The notes: generated from the letters alone by a model not told the origin. A DNA stretch of 64,000 nucleotides from UBA2336 sp046294915 (GCA_046294915.1 JBKBOE010000003.1:1-64000), one strand, 5' to 3'; positions 34,285-42,764 are shown, numbered from the stretch's first letter. Program-made: numbers and translations.

Positions 34285-35337
34285 ATGGTTTATAGTTCAA
34301 GGGTATTGGCCCTTTCGCTGGCAGTCAGCATTTCTGTCATAACAACGCTGTTTCTTTTGTTGATGGACGTGAGCCATACGGTGTTGCTGGTGGCTTTCTT
34401 TATCAGTTTTTCAGTGTCCTACCTGCTAACATTCATTGTGCTTGAGTTTCTTATTTTCCGCGAGATAAGAAAAATCTACAAACTCATGGAAAAACTCAGA
34501 AAGAAGGAATTGAATAAGATTAAGAAACAGAAATCGGGCATATTTAATCCCCTTGAGAACATCAATGAAGAGATCTACTCATTTGCCGAGCTTAAACAAA
34601 AGGAGATTGATGAACTGAGAAAACTGGAAGCCTTTCGGAAGGAATTTATAGCCGATGTTTCGCACGAATTGAAAACGCCCATTTTCGCTGCCCAGGGCTT
34701 TGTGCACACCTTGCTGGATGGTGCCATGGATGATAAATCGGTTCGCAATAAATTTTTAAAAAAAGCCGCAAAGAGCCTTGATGGACTGGATGCGCTCGTA
34801 CAGGATCTCCTCACCTTGTCGCACATTGAAACCGGCCAGATAAAAATGCACTTTGAAACGATAGACCTTTATAAACTTACCGAAGAAGTATTTGAACAAC
34901 TGGAGGAAAAGGCGCAGAAGCGAAACATCAGGCTGCGAATTGAAAGCGATCAGCAGAAAGTAAATGTATATGCCGACTGGCAGCGCATTTATCAGGTCAT
35001 GAGCAACCTGGTAATGAATGCCATCAAACACTCCTTCGAAGGAGGTGAAGTGGTGGTTCGGTTCGAGATTGGAAATAAAAATGTGGTTACCCATGTTCGC
35101 GATTTTGGAGAAGGCATACCGCCTGAACACCTTACCCGCATCTTTGAGCGGTTCTACCGGGTTGATAAAAGCCGTAGCCGCGAAAAGGGGGGCACTGGTT
35201 TAGGCCTTGCCATTGTAAAGCACATCCTGGAAAATCACAACACGAAAGCAGAAGTAAAAAGTGAGCCCAACAAGGGTGCGGACTTTAGTTTTAAATTGCC
35301 CCGCGTTAAACCAGGTTCGGCCGAGCCAGGTAATTAA
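34285..35337 (+). CDS. PhoR-like sensor histidine kinase without a periplasmic domain
   Basis: A 350-residue kinase. Two membrane helices (about 7-27 and 33-56) are joined by a loop of about five residues, so there is no extracytoplasmic sensor. A coiled-coil-like basic linker (60-115) leads to HisKA with His127 in DVSHELKTP, then the HATPase domain with NAIKH (N box), DFGEGIPPEH (G1), RFYRVDKSRS (F box) and GGTGLGLAIVKHI (G2). It probably senses membrane state or a partner protein and phosphorylates the upstream regulator. Confidence 0.94.
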   Translation: MVYSSRVLALSLAVSISVITTLFLLLMDVSHTVLLVAFFISFSVSYLLTFIVLEFLIFREIRKIYKLMEKLRKKELNKIKKQKSGIFNPLENINEEIYSFAELKQKEIDELRKLEAFRKEFIADVSHELKTPIFAAQGFVHTLLDGAMDDKSVRNKFLKKAAKSLDGLDALVQDLLTLSHIETGQIKMHFETIDLYKLTEEVFEQLEEKAQKRNIRLRIESDQQKVNVYADWQRIYQVMSNLVMNAIKHSFEGGEVVVRFEIGNKNVVTHVRDFGEGIPPEHLTRIFERFYRVDKSRSREKGGTGLGLAIVKHILENHNTKAEVKSEPNKGADFSFKLPRVKPGSAEPGN

Positions 35338-35352
35338 TTTTCGCCAGCATTT

Positions 35353-36069
35353 GTGAACAATAAAATTCGATTTGATTCCCTTATTCTTTGGCAGGATGAA
35401 GATTACATCGGAATAAATAAACCCCCGTTTATTGCAACCCTGGAAGACCGGAATGAGCCGACTAACCTGCTTGCCCTGGCAAAGACGTACTTACCTGATG
35501 CACAGGCATGCCACCGGTTAGATAAGCATACATCAGGAATACTGGTATTTGCCAAAAACCCCTTGGCGTACCGCCACCTGAGTTTGCAATTTCAAAACCG
35601 TGAGGTAACGAAAGTGTACCACGCGGTATGCGATGGCATTCATCGGTTCGATAACCTAATGGTTGACCTGCCAGTTTTGAAGCAGAATGATGGCCGTGTG
35701 AAAATCAGCAAGAATGAGGGAAAACAAGCCCAAACCCGATTTCGTACATTAAAAGCATTTCGCAGCCACACGCTTGTAGAATGCCAGCCGATAACCGGGC
35801 GCATGCACCAGATTCGTGTACACTTAGCCTCTCTTGGAGCGCCAATAACAGGTGATGAATTATATGGCGGTAAGCCATTTTTTCTCTCCTCGGTAAAAAG
35901 GGCATTCAGTCTAAAGAAGTTTACAGAGGAGCAGCCACTTATCAAACGCATGGCGCTGCACGCGGTGACCCTCGTTTTTAAAAACCAGAGTGGATTACGG
36001 ATATCACTGGAAGCCCCTTATCCTAAAGATATGAAGGCCCTGCTCAGGCAACTGGAAAATAGCCGATAG
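35353..36069 (+). CDS. RluA-family pseudouridine synthase
   Basis: A 238-residue RNA-modifying enzyme that isomerises uridine in rRNA or tRNA. The catalytic Asp lies in ACHRLDKHTSGILVFAK near residue 57. Other motifs are VTKVYHAV, and QPITGRMHQIRVHLASLG with GDELYGG. There is no N-terminal S4 domain, so this is the short form; the target base cannot be told. It starts with GTG at 35353, 15 bases after the kinase stop. Confidence 0.9.
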   Translation: MNNKIRFDSLILWQDEDYIGINKPPFIATLEDRNEPTNLLALAKTYLPDAQACHRLDKHTSGILVFAKNPLAYRHLSLQFQNREVTKVYHAVCDGIHRFDNLMVDLPVLKQNDGRVKISKNEGKQAQTRFRTLKAFRSHTLVECQPITGRMHQIRVHLASLGAPITGDELYGGKPFFLSSVKRAFSLKKFTEEQPLIKRMALHAVTLVFKNQSGLRISLEAPYPKDMKALLRQLENSR

Positions 36070-36110
36070 GATAATCCGTGTTATACAAAATCCTCAAAAT
36101 TCTAAGTCCA

Positions 36111-36142
36111 TTTGTATTTAAGGCCTCATCCGTTTACCTTTG
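36111..36142 (+). promoter_or_regulatory. Consensus promoter of the ribosomal-protein operon
   Basis: TTTG at 36111-36114, a 20-base spacer and TACCTTTG at 36135-36142 match the Bacteroidota promoter fully. Transcription should begin near 36149, which rules out the in-frame ATG at 36140 and supports GTG 36194 as the start of rplM, with a leader of about 45 bases. Confidence 0.85.
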
Positions 36143-36193
36143 TGTCCCTTTTTTAAGGAAGGGTTCATTTTATTGATTTTTAACGCAAAAAAC

Positions 36194-36637
36194 GTGGATC
36201 ATCAGAGCTATAAAACGGTTTTCGCCAACAAGGCATCAGTAGAGAAAGGCTGGGTGCTGGTTGATGCTAAAGACAAAGTATTAGGCCGGGTTGCCAGCCA
36301 GGTAGCCGGTATTATCCGTGGAAAACACAAAACCAGCTATACACCGCATACCGATTGTGGTGATCATGTGGTAGTTATTAATGCCGATAAAGTGAGGATG
36401 ACAGGTAAAAAGTGGACTGACCGGGTAATCTTTACTCACTCCGGGTACAATGGTGGCCAGCGTGAGCACACACCGGCACAAATCCGCTCCAAACATCCTG
36501 AGCGACTGGTTGAACATGCTGTTCGGGGCATGCTTCCAAAAAACCGATTGGGCCGGGAATTGTTCCGCAGCCTGCACGTTTATGCCGGAACCGAACATCC
36601 GCACACCGCACAGCAACCAAAAGAAATAAAGTTTTAA
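36194..36637 (+). CDS. rplM: 50S ribosomal protein L13
   Basis: An early-assembly protein of the large subunit, 147 residues. Family sequence is clear: SYKTVFANKASVEKGWVLVD, AKDKVLGRVASQVA, GKHKTSYTPHTDCGDHVVV, and AVRGMLPKNRLG near the C-terminus. GTG 36194 (VDHQSYKT) is the start expected by alignment and by the promoter. rpsI follows after three bases, the usual L13-S9 pair. Confidence 0.96.
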   Translation: MDHQSYKTVFANKASVEKGWVLVDAKDKVLGRVASQVAGIIRGKHKTSYTPHTDCGDHVVVINADKVRMTGKKWTDRVIFTHSGYNGGQREHTPAQIRSKHPERLVEHAVRGMLPKNRLGRELFRSLHVYAGTEHPHTAQQPKEIKF

Positions 36638-36640
36638 TAC

Positions 36641-37027
36641 ATGGAGATTGTCAACGCAACGGGTAGAAGAAAAACTTCTGTAGCCAGGGTTTACGTAACC
36701 CCGGGGAATGTTTAAATAAATGTAAACGCCCGTGATCTCAAAGAGTACTTCCTTTCTGAGATTCACCAGACACTGGTTAAGCAGCCCCTTGTGGCGCTTA
36801 AAGCCGAGAACCAATACGATGTTTCAGTTAATGTTGAAGGGGGTGGCATTAAAGGCCAGGCCGAGGCCGTTCGCCTTGGAATTGCCCGCGCACTTGTACA
36901 GGTTAACGGGGAAAACAAGCCGGTGCTTCGCAAAGAAGGCTTCGTAACCCGCGACAGCCGGATGGTAGAACGTAAAAAGTATGGTCGCAGAAAGGCAAGG
37001 AGGAGATTCCAATTCAGCAAACGTTAA
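36641..37027 (+). pseudogene. rpsI: 30S ribosomal protein S9 with an in-frame stop codon
   Basis: The reading frame codes a full S9 (128 codons): MEIVNATGRRKTSVARVYV at the start and DSRMVERKKYGRRKARRRF with the RFQFSKR end whose C-terminal Lys-Arg reaches the P-site tRNA. Codon 25 (36713-36715) is TAA, where family members read Pro-Gly-x-Gly then one residue then Ile; the preceding codon is GTT (Val) instead of the conserved Gly. Both other frames close soon after and the frame resumes unchanged. S9 is generally essential, so a consensus sequence error with two offsetting one-base indels in short runs is the likely cause; true readthrough is less likely. Confidence 0.85.
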
Positions 37028-37043
37028 CCGGAAACATTTAGAC

Positions 37044-37817
37044 ATGGCAAAGAAATTAACCTATCAGGATTTATTGGATGCAGGTGTTCACTTTGGGCAC
37101 TTAACCCGTAAGTGGAACCCAAAGATGGCTGAGTACATCTTTATGGAGAATAACGGCATTCACATTATTGATCTGAACAAGACCCTGACCTGCCTGGAAG
37201 AAGCAGCCTTTGCGCTGAAAAACATTGTGCGTTCAGGGCGTAAGATCATGTTCGTGGCTACCAAAAAGCAGGCAAAAGATATTGTGACTGAAGAAGCAAA
37301 GCGCCTGAATATGCCATACGTAACCGAGCGCTGGCTGGGTGGCATGCTTACCAATTTCGCCACCATTCGTAAGTCGCTTAAAAAGCTTTCGCAGATTGAC
37401 AAGCTCATGAAAGATGAGGCAGCGCAGAACCTCCAGAAGAAGGAGCGCCTGATGTTGACCCGCGAGAAAGCAAAACTTGAAAAGCAATTGGGCGGTATTG
37501 TTGATCTCAACCGCCTCCCTGCAGCATTGTTCGTTATTGATGTGAAGCGTGAGCACATTGCCGTGGCAGAGGCTCAGAAACTGAACATCCCCGTGTTTGC
37601 CATGGTGGATACCAATTCCGACCCGAGTGTGGTTGATTTCCCCATCCCCGCCAATGACGATGCATTTAAATCCATATCGCTCATCACCAAATACATTGGT
37701 GAGGTGATTGAAGAAGGTCTTATGGAACGTAAGCGCGATAAAGAAGATGCAAACCTGAAGAAGGAAGAAGAAGAAAAGCGCAAGGTAGACGAAGCAGCCG
37801 TAGAAGAAGCCAAATAA
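37044..37817 (+). CDS. rpsB: 30S ribosomal protein S2
   Basis: S2 joins the small subunit late and helps hold S1. The 257-residue protein starts at ATG 37044 with MAKKLTYQDLLDAGVHFGHL and has KWNPKMAEYIFMENNGIHII, the ERWLGGMLTNFATIRKS block and VFAMVDTNSDPSVVDFPIPA. A charged Lys/Glu tail extends the C-terminus. It follows rpsI by 16 bases and is ended by a hairpin before tsf. Confidence 0.97.
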   Translation: MAKKLTYQDLLDAGVHFGHLTRKWNPKMAEYIFMENNGIHIIDLNKTLTCLEEAAFALKNIVRSGRKIMFVATKKQAKDIVTEEAKRLNMPYVTERWLGGMLTNFATIRKSLKKLSQIDKLMKDEAAQNLQKKERLMLTREKAKLEKQLGGIVDLNRLPAALFVIDVKREHIAVAEAQKLNIPVFAMVDTNSDPSVVDFPIPANDDAFKSISLITKYIGEVIEEGLMERKRDKEDANLKKEEEEKRKVDEAAVEEAK

Positions 37818-37864
37818 GACAAAGTAGTTTGCTGATTAGCCAAAGCTTATCAGAGAAAAAATTG

Positions 37865-37898
37865 GAACATCGGCTGATTTGGCCGATGTTCTTTGTTT
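37865..37898 (+). terminator. Hairpin terminator between rpsB and tsf
   Basis: GAACATCGGC at 37865-37874 pairs with GCCGATGTTC at 37882-37891 around a 7-base loop, followed by TTTGTTTTC. It would end or attenuate the rplM-rpsI-rpsB transcript before tsf. Confidence 0.8.
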
Positions 37899-37947
37899 TC
37901 AACATGGAATAAAAAAAATGTAACGAATTATTAATCCGGATAAAACA

Positions 37948-38778
37948 ATGATTTCAGCACAAGATGTAAACAAACTCCGTCAGATGACAGGCGCAGGCAT
38001 GATGGACTGCAAAAAAGCTCTCAGCGAAGCAAACGGTGATTTTGAAAAAGCTATTGAGATTTTGCGGAAGAAGGGGCAGAAGGTTTCAGCTTCACGCTCC
38101 GATAAAGAGGCTACCGAAGGCTCTGTTTTCGTTAAAGTGAGTGACGATAGGAAAGAAGCCGTGTTGATAGCCTTGAATTGTGAAACCGATTTTGTGGCTA
38201 AAAATGAAGAGTTTCAAAATTTAGGGATGCTTATTGCCTCAAAAGCTTTTGAGGCCAAACCGGAAAGTAAAGAAGCACTGTTGGCCCTCAAAGCAGGAGA
38301 ACTAACGTTGAATGACAAGATCATTGAACTGGTAGGTAAAATTGGAGAAAAAATTGAGGTGAGCGAATACGTGTATATGAAAGGCGAGGCGGTTGTGCCT
38401 TATATTCATGCCGGTGCCAAACTGGGTGTGCTTGTATCCTTAAAGGGAGTTAACGGCAAAGATGTTACTGATGCCGGTAAGGATGTGGGCATGCAGATTG
38501 CTGCGATGAATCCCGTTGCCATAGATGATAAATCCGTTGATAAATCGGTGATTGAAAAGGAACTGGAGATAGCGAAAGCCCAGATTTTGGCTGAGGGAAA
38601 ACCGGAGAATATGGTAGAGAAGATAGCGCAGGGTAAGCTGGCAAAGTTCTTTAAGGAGAATACACTGCTTGCGCAGGCCTTTGTTAAGGACAACAGTAAA
38701 ACGGTTGCCCAGTACCTCGACAGTGTTTCAAAGGGGTTAACCGTAGCGGAGTTCAAGAGAATAGCTGTAGGGAAGTAA
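37948..38778 (+). CDS. tsf: Translation elongation factor Ts
   Basis: EF-Ts is the guanine nucleotide exchange factor for EF-Tu. The 276-residue protein has the N-terminal UBA-like domain (VNKLRQMTGAGMMDCKKALS), the core with the conserved NCETDFVAKNEEF near residue 73, and a C-terminal FFKENTLLAQAFVKD. The ATG at 37948 fits. The usual rpsB-tsf order is kept, but a hairpin lies in the 130-bp gap, so tsf may have its own promoter or depend on readthrough. Confidence 0.97.
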   Translation: MISAQDVNKLRQMTGAGMMDCKKALSEANGDFEKAIEILRKKGQKVSASRSDKEATEGSVFVKVSDDRKEAVLIALNCETDFVAKNEEFQNLGMLIASKAFEAKPESKEALLALKAGELTLNDKIIELVGKIGEKIEVSEYVYMKGEAVVPYIHAGAKLGVLVSLKGVNGKDVTDAGKDVGMQIAAMNPVAIDDKSVDKSVIEKELEIAKAQILAEGKPENMVEKIAQGKLAKFFKENTLLAQAFVKDNSKTVAQYLDSVSKGLTVAEFKRIAVGK

Positions 38779-38857
38779 ACAGGCAGTATCAATTTAAGAT
38801 ACTCGCTTTGGGGAGTTTGATAAGAGTTAGTACTTTTAGTAAGTAAATGGTGATAGG

Positions 38858-39598
38858 ATGCAATTGAGAAAATTATTTGTACTACTGCTTTTTGTGCAGG
38901 GAGCAACGGTGTTCAGCCAGAATACCAGCGGCTCCACTCGCACCTTTATGCAAAACCAATACCTGCTGGAGCGAATGTCAAATCCTGAAATGTTGGTTAC
39001 CGGAGCTTCCGTGCAAACCTTGCCACCGGCTGCACCTGATGTTATTGGCGATGATTTATTAAATACTCATTTTCAGAAAGCTACGTTTCTGTTGAATGAC
39101 AGTTCATTACTCGAAGGCCTTCCGGTAAAATATTATATTACCCGCAATGAGTTTGATGTAAAAACGAAAGCAGGCCTACGGTCTTTGAAGGGTGACCGGG
39201 TTAAAAGTTTTGTTTGGATAGACAGCCTTACGAAAAGGCCACAGATATTCATCAATGCCAGTGAATTTAAAAGACCGGATGGCACAACAGGAACGGGTTT
39301 CTTCCAGTTAATTACCGAAGGAAAAGTAGGCTTAATGAAGCAAACAGAAGTTATTTTTAAAGAAGCCAATTACCACGTGGCATTGAATGTAGGTAACGTT
39401 GACCATAAGCTGATTAAAAAAATACATCTCTATTATCTGGTTAACAATACATTTGCTCCCTTGCCAAAAAAGAAGCTGGAATCCATTTTCCCGGATCACC
39501 AACCCGAAGTGCAGCGCTTTATCAAAGTCAACACACTTGATTTAACCCGCGAAGACCACCTGCAGGCATTGTTTGAGTATTACAACTCGTTAAAGTAG
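38858..39598 (+). CDS. Secreted hypothetical protein
   Basis: A 246-residue protein with a signal peptide (LFVLLLFVQGATVFSQ) and a mixed alpha/beta mature part. A middle segment (YYITRNEFDVKTKAGLRSLK, then VKSFVWIDS) resembles small envelope proteins common in Bacteroidota; no named domain is recognised. It stands alone between tsf and the convergent OlsF-like gene. TACTTTTA at about 38831-38838 is a near-match to a -7 element. Confidence 0.65.
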   Translation: MQLRKLFVLLLFVQGATVFSQNTSGSTRTFMQNQYLLERMSNPEMLVTGASVQTLPPAAPDVIGDDLLNTHFQKATFLLNDSSLLEGLPVKYYITRNEFDVKTKAGLRSLKGDRVKSFVWIDSLTKRPQIFINASEFKRPDGTTGTGFFQLITEGKVGLMKQTEVIFKEANYHVALNVGNVDHKLIKKIHLYYLVNNTFAPLPKKKLESIFPDHQPEVQRFIKVNTLDLTREDHLQALFEYYNSLK

Positions 39599-39635
39599 TT
39601 ACCAGTTGACTTGAATTTGAGATTGAAAGTTGCTG

Positions 39636-41381
39636 TCAGGTAAACTCCTTCTGCAAATTTGCGATGGTTGACTTATTTACATTTCTGAAATCAAGAATCA
39701 TCAGACCGTCCAACGCTTCGTTAAACTTCGGATCAACATTGAAACCTATAATCCGGGCATTCTGCTGAATGTATTTTTTCAAGAGTACCGGGGCCGACCG
39801 GATAGCCGGTTCAATGTCATCAATTATCTTATCTAACTTACGCACATCTCCACCCGCTGTTTTTACCAGGGTTTGCGCTTCTTCCATGATCATGGGATTG
39901 ACCTTAAACCGTTTTCGGGGTTGGATAAACGCGGCCAGGTCTTTATCGAAATAATGCTTCTGTATAAAGGCCACAATCACGCTCTTTGAAACCTTGGAGT
40001 AATAATTACTGATGCTTACCGGCCCGATGATGTAGCAGTATTGAGGGTTGGTTACCAAAACGGTTAAAATACCCCGCCACAATAAAAAGAGGGGGAGGCG
40101 CTTGTTTTGATATTCGGGAATAATAAAGGAACGACCCAGTTCAAGAGCGTTGTTCAGTACGGGAACAATACCGTCTTTCATCTTAAATAAAGTATTGGTA
40201 TAGAACCCCTTCCGCCCGTGGGTGCGGATGATATCATTGCCCATACCAATGCGGTAGGCACCAGCCAGTTTGCCCGCCTCACGATCATACAGGAACAAGT
40301 GTTGGTAATACGCATCGAATTGGTCAAGGTCGATTTTTTTATTGGTTCCTTCTCCCTCCTGACGAAAGGTCAACTCGCGCAGCCGGCCGATTTCCAGCAA
40401 TAAGTTGGGAATTACATTTGCAGGTGCCAGGTAAACGTCAAAATTCTGCTGACTAAATAGTTTCAGGTGGGCTATCTTTTCAAGATCCTGCTTCAGTAAA
40501 TCACGGCCGATGCCTTCTGTAATCGGCTCAGGCCGGTTGAGTTTAGGAACAGGCACGATACTTTTTTTTCTATTCAGGGCAAGCCCCAGCGAATAAGTGC
40601 GTGCCCTCAAAAAAGCGCTGAATTGTTCGATGCTCTTCAGATCATCCTGTTCTTCAACGGGTATCGGGTTTCCAATGCGAACGCGTATTGAAAAATCGTG
40701 AGCTTTGGTTAGTTCATGTGGTAAACGTAACGTACGCAAGGCCGGGTGGATACGGCCGAGCAGGTGAAAGGACCAACTGTTGTGTCCATGAAAATAGATG
40801 GGAATAACCGGAACCCGGGCTTTTTTAATGAGTTTGATGGCCGGCTTTTGCCAGGCCTTGTCGGTAACACCTTTAGCGTTTCGCTGACGGGTAGAAACCT
40901 CACCGGCAGGAAATATTCCTAGCGGCTGCCCCGCTTCAACTTGTTTCCTTGCCAGCTTCATTCCGGTAATGCTGGATGCCACACCTTTATAATCTTCAAA
41001 CGGATTAACGGCAATAAAGAAATCACTGAGGGGTTCAATTTTTTTCAGCAGGAAGTTGGCCAGCACTTTATAGTCAGGCCGTTTACGTGCAATCAGTTCA
41101 ATCAGTGCAAGTCCGTCAATTCCACCATACGGGTGGTTGGAAACTGTAATAAATGCGCCTTTTTTCGGAATGCGGGCTAATTCATTCTCATCAACTTCCA
41201 GGGTAATGTTTCGGTGCCTGAAATAACCTCGGGTAAAGTCAACCCCTTTGAGGTCATACAAATCCTCATACAGTTTGTTCAGGTCGTGCAGCCCGGCAAA
41301 CTGCATCAGTCCTCCGGCAATGAGTTTATTGCGGATGCCGGTTGCTTTGCTGAAATCGGCTACGCTGATAAGGGGTTTCAT
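39636..41381 (-). CDS. OlsF-like bifunctional acyltransferase (PlsC domain fused to GNAT-type N-acyltransferase)
   Basis: 581 residues in two parts. The N-terminal half is a lysophospholipid-type acyltransferase (VSNHPYGGIDG near residue 81 for HxxxxD-type catalysis, with Pro-Tyr-Gly-Gly-Ile-Asp; LGIFPAGEVS near 154). The C-terminal half (about 290-581) is a hemolysin-like acyl-ACP-dependent N-acyltransferase (LRELTFRQEGEGT, KLAGAYRIGMG, LELGRSFIIPEYQ). This order is that of OlsF, shown in other bacteria including Flavobacterium to make ornithine lipids in one protein; glycine or other aminolipids are possible. Confidence 0.82.
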   Translation of the reverse strand: MKPLISVADFSKATGIRNKLIAGGLMQFAGLHDLNKLYEDLYDLKGVDFTRGYFRHRNITLEVDENELARIPKKGAFITVSNHPYGGIDGLALIELIARKRPDYKVLANFLLKKIEPLSDFFIAVNPFEDYKGVASSITGMKLARKQVEAGQPLGIFPAGEVSTRQRNAKGVTDKAWQKPAIKLIKKARVPVIPIYFHGHNSWSFHLLGRIHPALRTLRLPHELTKAHDFSIRVRIGNPIPVEEQDDLKSIEQFSAFLRARTYSLGLALNRKKSIVPVPKLNRPEPITEGIGRDLLKQDLEKIAHLKLFSQQNFDVYLAPANVIPNLLLEIGRLRELTFRQEGEGTNKKIDLDQFDAYYQHLFLYDREAGKLAGAYRIGMGNDIIRTHGRKGFYTNTLFKMKDGIVPVLNNALELGRSFIIPEYQNKRLPLFLLWRGILTVLVTNPQYCYIIGPVSISNYYSKVSKSVIVAFIQKHYFDKDLAAFIQPRKRFKVNPMIMEEAQTLVKTAGGDVRKLDKIIDDIEPAIRSAPVLLKKYIQQNARIIGFNVDPKFNEALDGLMILDFRNVNKSTIANLQKEFT

Positions 41382-41405
41382 CCTGATTAGGTACCTCTTA
41401 ACAGC

Positions 41406-41678
41406 TTACTTTTGTTTCTTTTTAAACGCAGCTTTTACTGCATTTTCAAGTTCAGCCCCGGCCTTCTTCAGGCTGGACTCTACTTCTTTCCAACGCTCTT
41501 TGTCGTTTGCCTCTTTCTTTAGTTTTTCTGCGGCCAGTTTCAGTTCTTCAAACTTTTCTTCAAATTCCTTATTCAGTTTACCACCGGCTTCATTGAGTTC
41601 GGTCATGAACTGATCTATTTTTTTACCAAAATTGCTGAACGCTTTTTCGGCTGTGCCTTGTTTTTGATTTTTTGCCAT
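41406..41678 (-). CDS. Small charged helical protein
   Basis: A 90-residue protein made almost wholly of Lys, Glu and Ala-rich helix (for example FEEKFEELKLAAEKLKKEA and LENAVKAAFKKKQK), probably a coiled coil or amphipathic helix pair. No signal peptide. It precedes the OlsF-like gene on the same strand by 24 bases and may be co-transcribed with it. No family is recognised. Confidence 0.68.
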   Translation of the reverse strand: MAKNQKQGTAEKAFSNFGKKIDQFMTELNEAGGKLNKEFEEKFEELKLAAEKLKKEANDKERWKEVESSLKKAGAELENAVKAAFKKKQK

Positions 41679-41826
41679 AATATTCGGATTTGCAAACCAA
41701 TATACTACTTCTCAAAATAACCGTTTTAGAATTTTCATTGCATATTGTTGGTTCTCCATCATTGGTTTTTTGCCCCGACAACCCCCAGTACGGAAGAAAA
41801 AGGACGCCCGGTTAATTGTCAAATAC

Positions 41827-41854
41827 TTGAAAATTCCATTAAAATTTATTTTTG
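41827..41854 (+). promoter_or_regulatory. Promoter for the 230-residue hypothetical gene
   Basis: TTG at 41827-41829, a 17-base spacer and TATTTTTG at 41847-41854. Transcription should begin near 41861, about 33 bases before the ATG at 41894. Confidence 0.65.
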
Positions 41855-41893
41855 AGATAAGTTCTAGTAACTTTCAACGTTGCCGTTAGCCCA

Positions 41894-42586
41894 ATGGTTA
41901 TGTATACCGATCAGGATCACCTTGACTATATTACAAAGCTGCTTGAAACCAAATCAACCGCTAAGCAAAAAACCTATAAATTTTTGCTGGAAGCATTTGC
42001 AGTGCTGAAGGCCGAATCGAAACGGATTGTTTCGGAAATCAAGAAAAAGGCTCACCCTGATGACGAGGATGTTACGGCTGATTTTACAGACGTTAACGAG
42101 CACGAATTTCATGTAAAGCTGGCTGGCGATCTGTTGATTTTTGTTCTTCACACCAATGTGGTAACCTTCGACAACGACCATTTTGCCATGAAGGACCCTT
42201 ACATCACTCAAAACGAATGCAACCGGTACTTCGGGCAGATCAATATCTATAATTTCATGTCGGATTCGTTGAAGTTTAACCGGGTAAACGATCCGGGCTA
42301 TCTGGTGGCGCGGTTAATGGTAAATCACGAAAACCGTTTCTTTGTTGAGGGTGAAGGCCAGGTAGCAACTTTATTCAACAAAATATCCGAGGGTCCGTTA
42401 ACCAAAGAGTTTCTCAACGGACTTGTAAAACTTGCCCTTGCCATTGCCATAGAAAATGATCTGATGGCCCCACCCTATCCACAGGTAAAGTTTATTACAC
42501 TGTATCAAAAAATTGAACATACACCTGATCTGGGGGGTGGTCAGAAAATCGGCTTCCGCATGAGTTATCAGGAACGAACACAGTAG
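41894..42586 (+). CDS. Conserved hypothetical cytoplasmic protein
   Basis: A 230-residue soluble protein without signal peptide or membrane segment. It starts with a helical part (YITKLLETKSTAKQKTYKF) and continues as mixed alpha/beta (LLIFVLHTNVVTFDNDHFAM, NRYFGQINIYNFMSDSLKF). I recognise it only as a type seen in Cytophagia; no domain name can be given. An ATG two codons in (41900, MYTDQDHL) is an alternative start. It has its own promoter. Confidence 0.7.
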   Translation: MVMYTDQDHLDYITKLLETKSTAKQKTYKFLLEAFAVLKAESKRIVSEIKKKAHPDDEDVTADFTDVNEHEFHVKLAGDLLIFVLHTNVVTFDNDHFAMKDPYITQNECNRYFGQINIYNFMSDSLKFNRVNDPGYLVARLMVNHENRFFVEGEGQVATLFNKISEGPLTKEFLNGLVKLALAIAIENDLMAPPYPQVKFITLYQKIEHTPDLGGGQKIGFRMSYQERTQ

Positions 42587-42595
42587 TGGAACCGG

Positions 42596-42626
42596 TTGTA
42601 CAACTTGGCAGGTCGTTCTATATTGC
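42596..42626 (+). promoter_or_regulatory. Probable promoter for the small lipoprotein and cmk
   Basis: TTG at 42596-42598, a 20-base spacer and TATATTGC at 42619-42626 (one off TAnnTTTG at the third T, plus the last base). It lies 16 bases before the lipoprotein ATG. Confidence 0.4.
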
Positions 42627-42641
42627 TGGTGAAAAATATAC

Positions 42642-42764
42642 ATGAAGCGACTCCTTCTTTATCTGCTTATCAGTTCTTTGCTGGCGGTAAGTTGTGCATC
42701 AAATAAAAAGCACAAACGGCTAAAACCCGGTAAGCCCATTCCTTGCCCCTTAAAGGATTGCTGA
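42642..42764 (+). CDS. Small 40-residue lipoprotein
   Basis: ATG 42642 opens a 40-codon frame: a basic start (MKRLL), a hydrophobic core, a lipobox LAVSC with Cys18, then a short basic tail (ASNKKHKRLKPG, then KPIPCPLKDC) with two more Cys. This is a full signal-peptidase II signal with a mature part of only about 23 residues. Its TGA overlaps the cmk ATG by one base, so the two are translationally coupled. It falls below usual gene-length cut-offs. Confidence 0.65.
   Translation: MKRLLLYLLISSLLAVSCASNKKHKRLKPGKPIPCPLKDC

Noticed and set aside
36140..36193. Longer N-terminus for rplM starting at ATG 36140
   Set aside because: The ATG overlaps the -7 promoter element TACCTTTG (36135-36142), so it lies before the expected transcript start, and L13 family alignment begins at GTG 36194.
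36713..36740. Programmed ribosomal frameshift in rpsI
   Set aside because: Downstream homology continues in the original frame and both alternative frames meet stops within about 25 bases, so a shift would not restore S9.
38796..38815. Hairpin AGTATC/GATACT after tsf as a terminator
   Set aside because: The stem is only six bases, AT-rich, and has no T-run after it.
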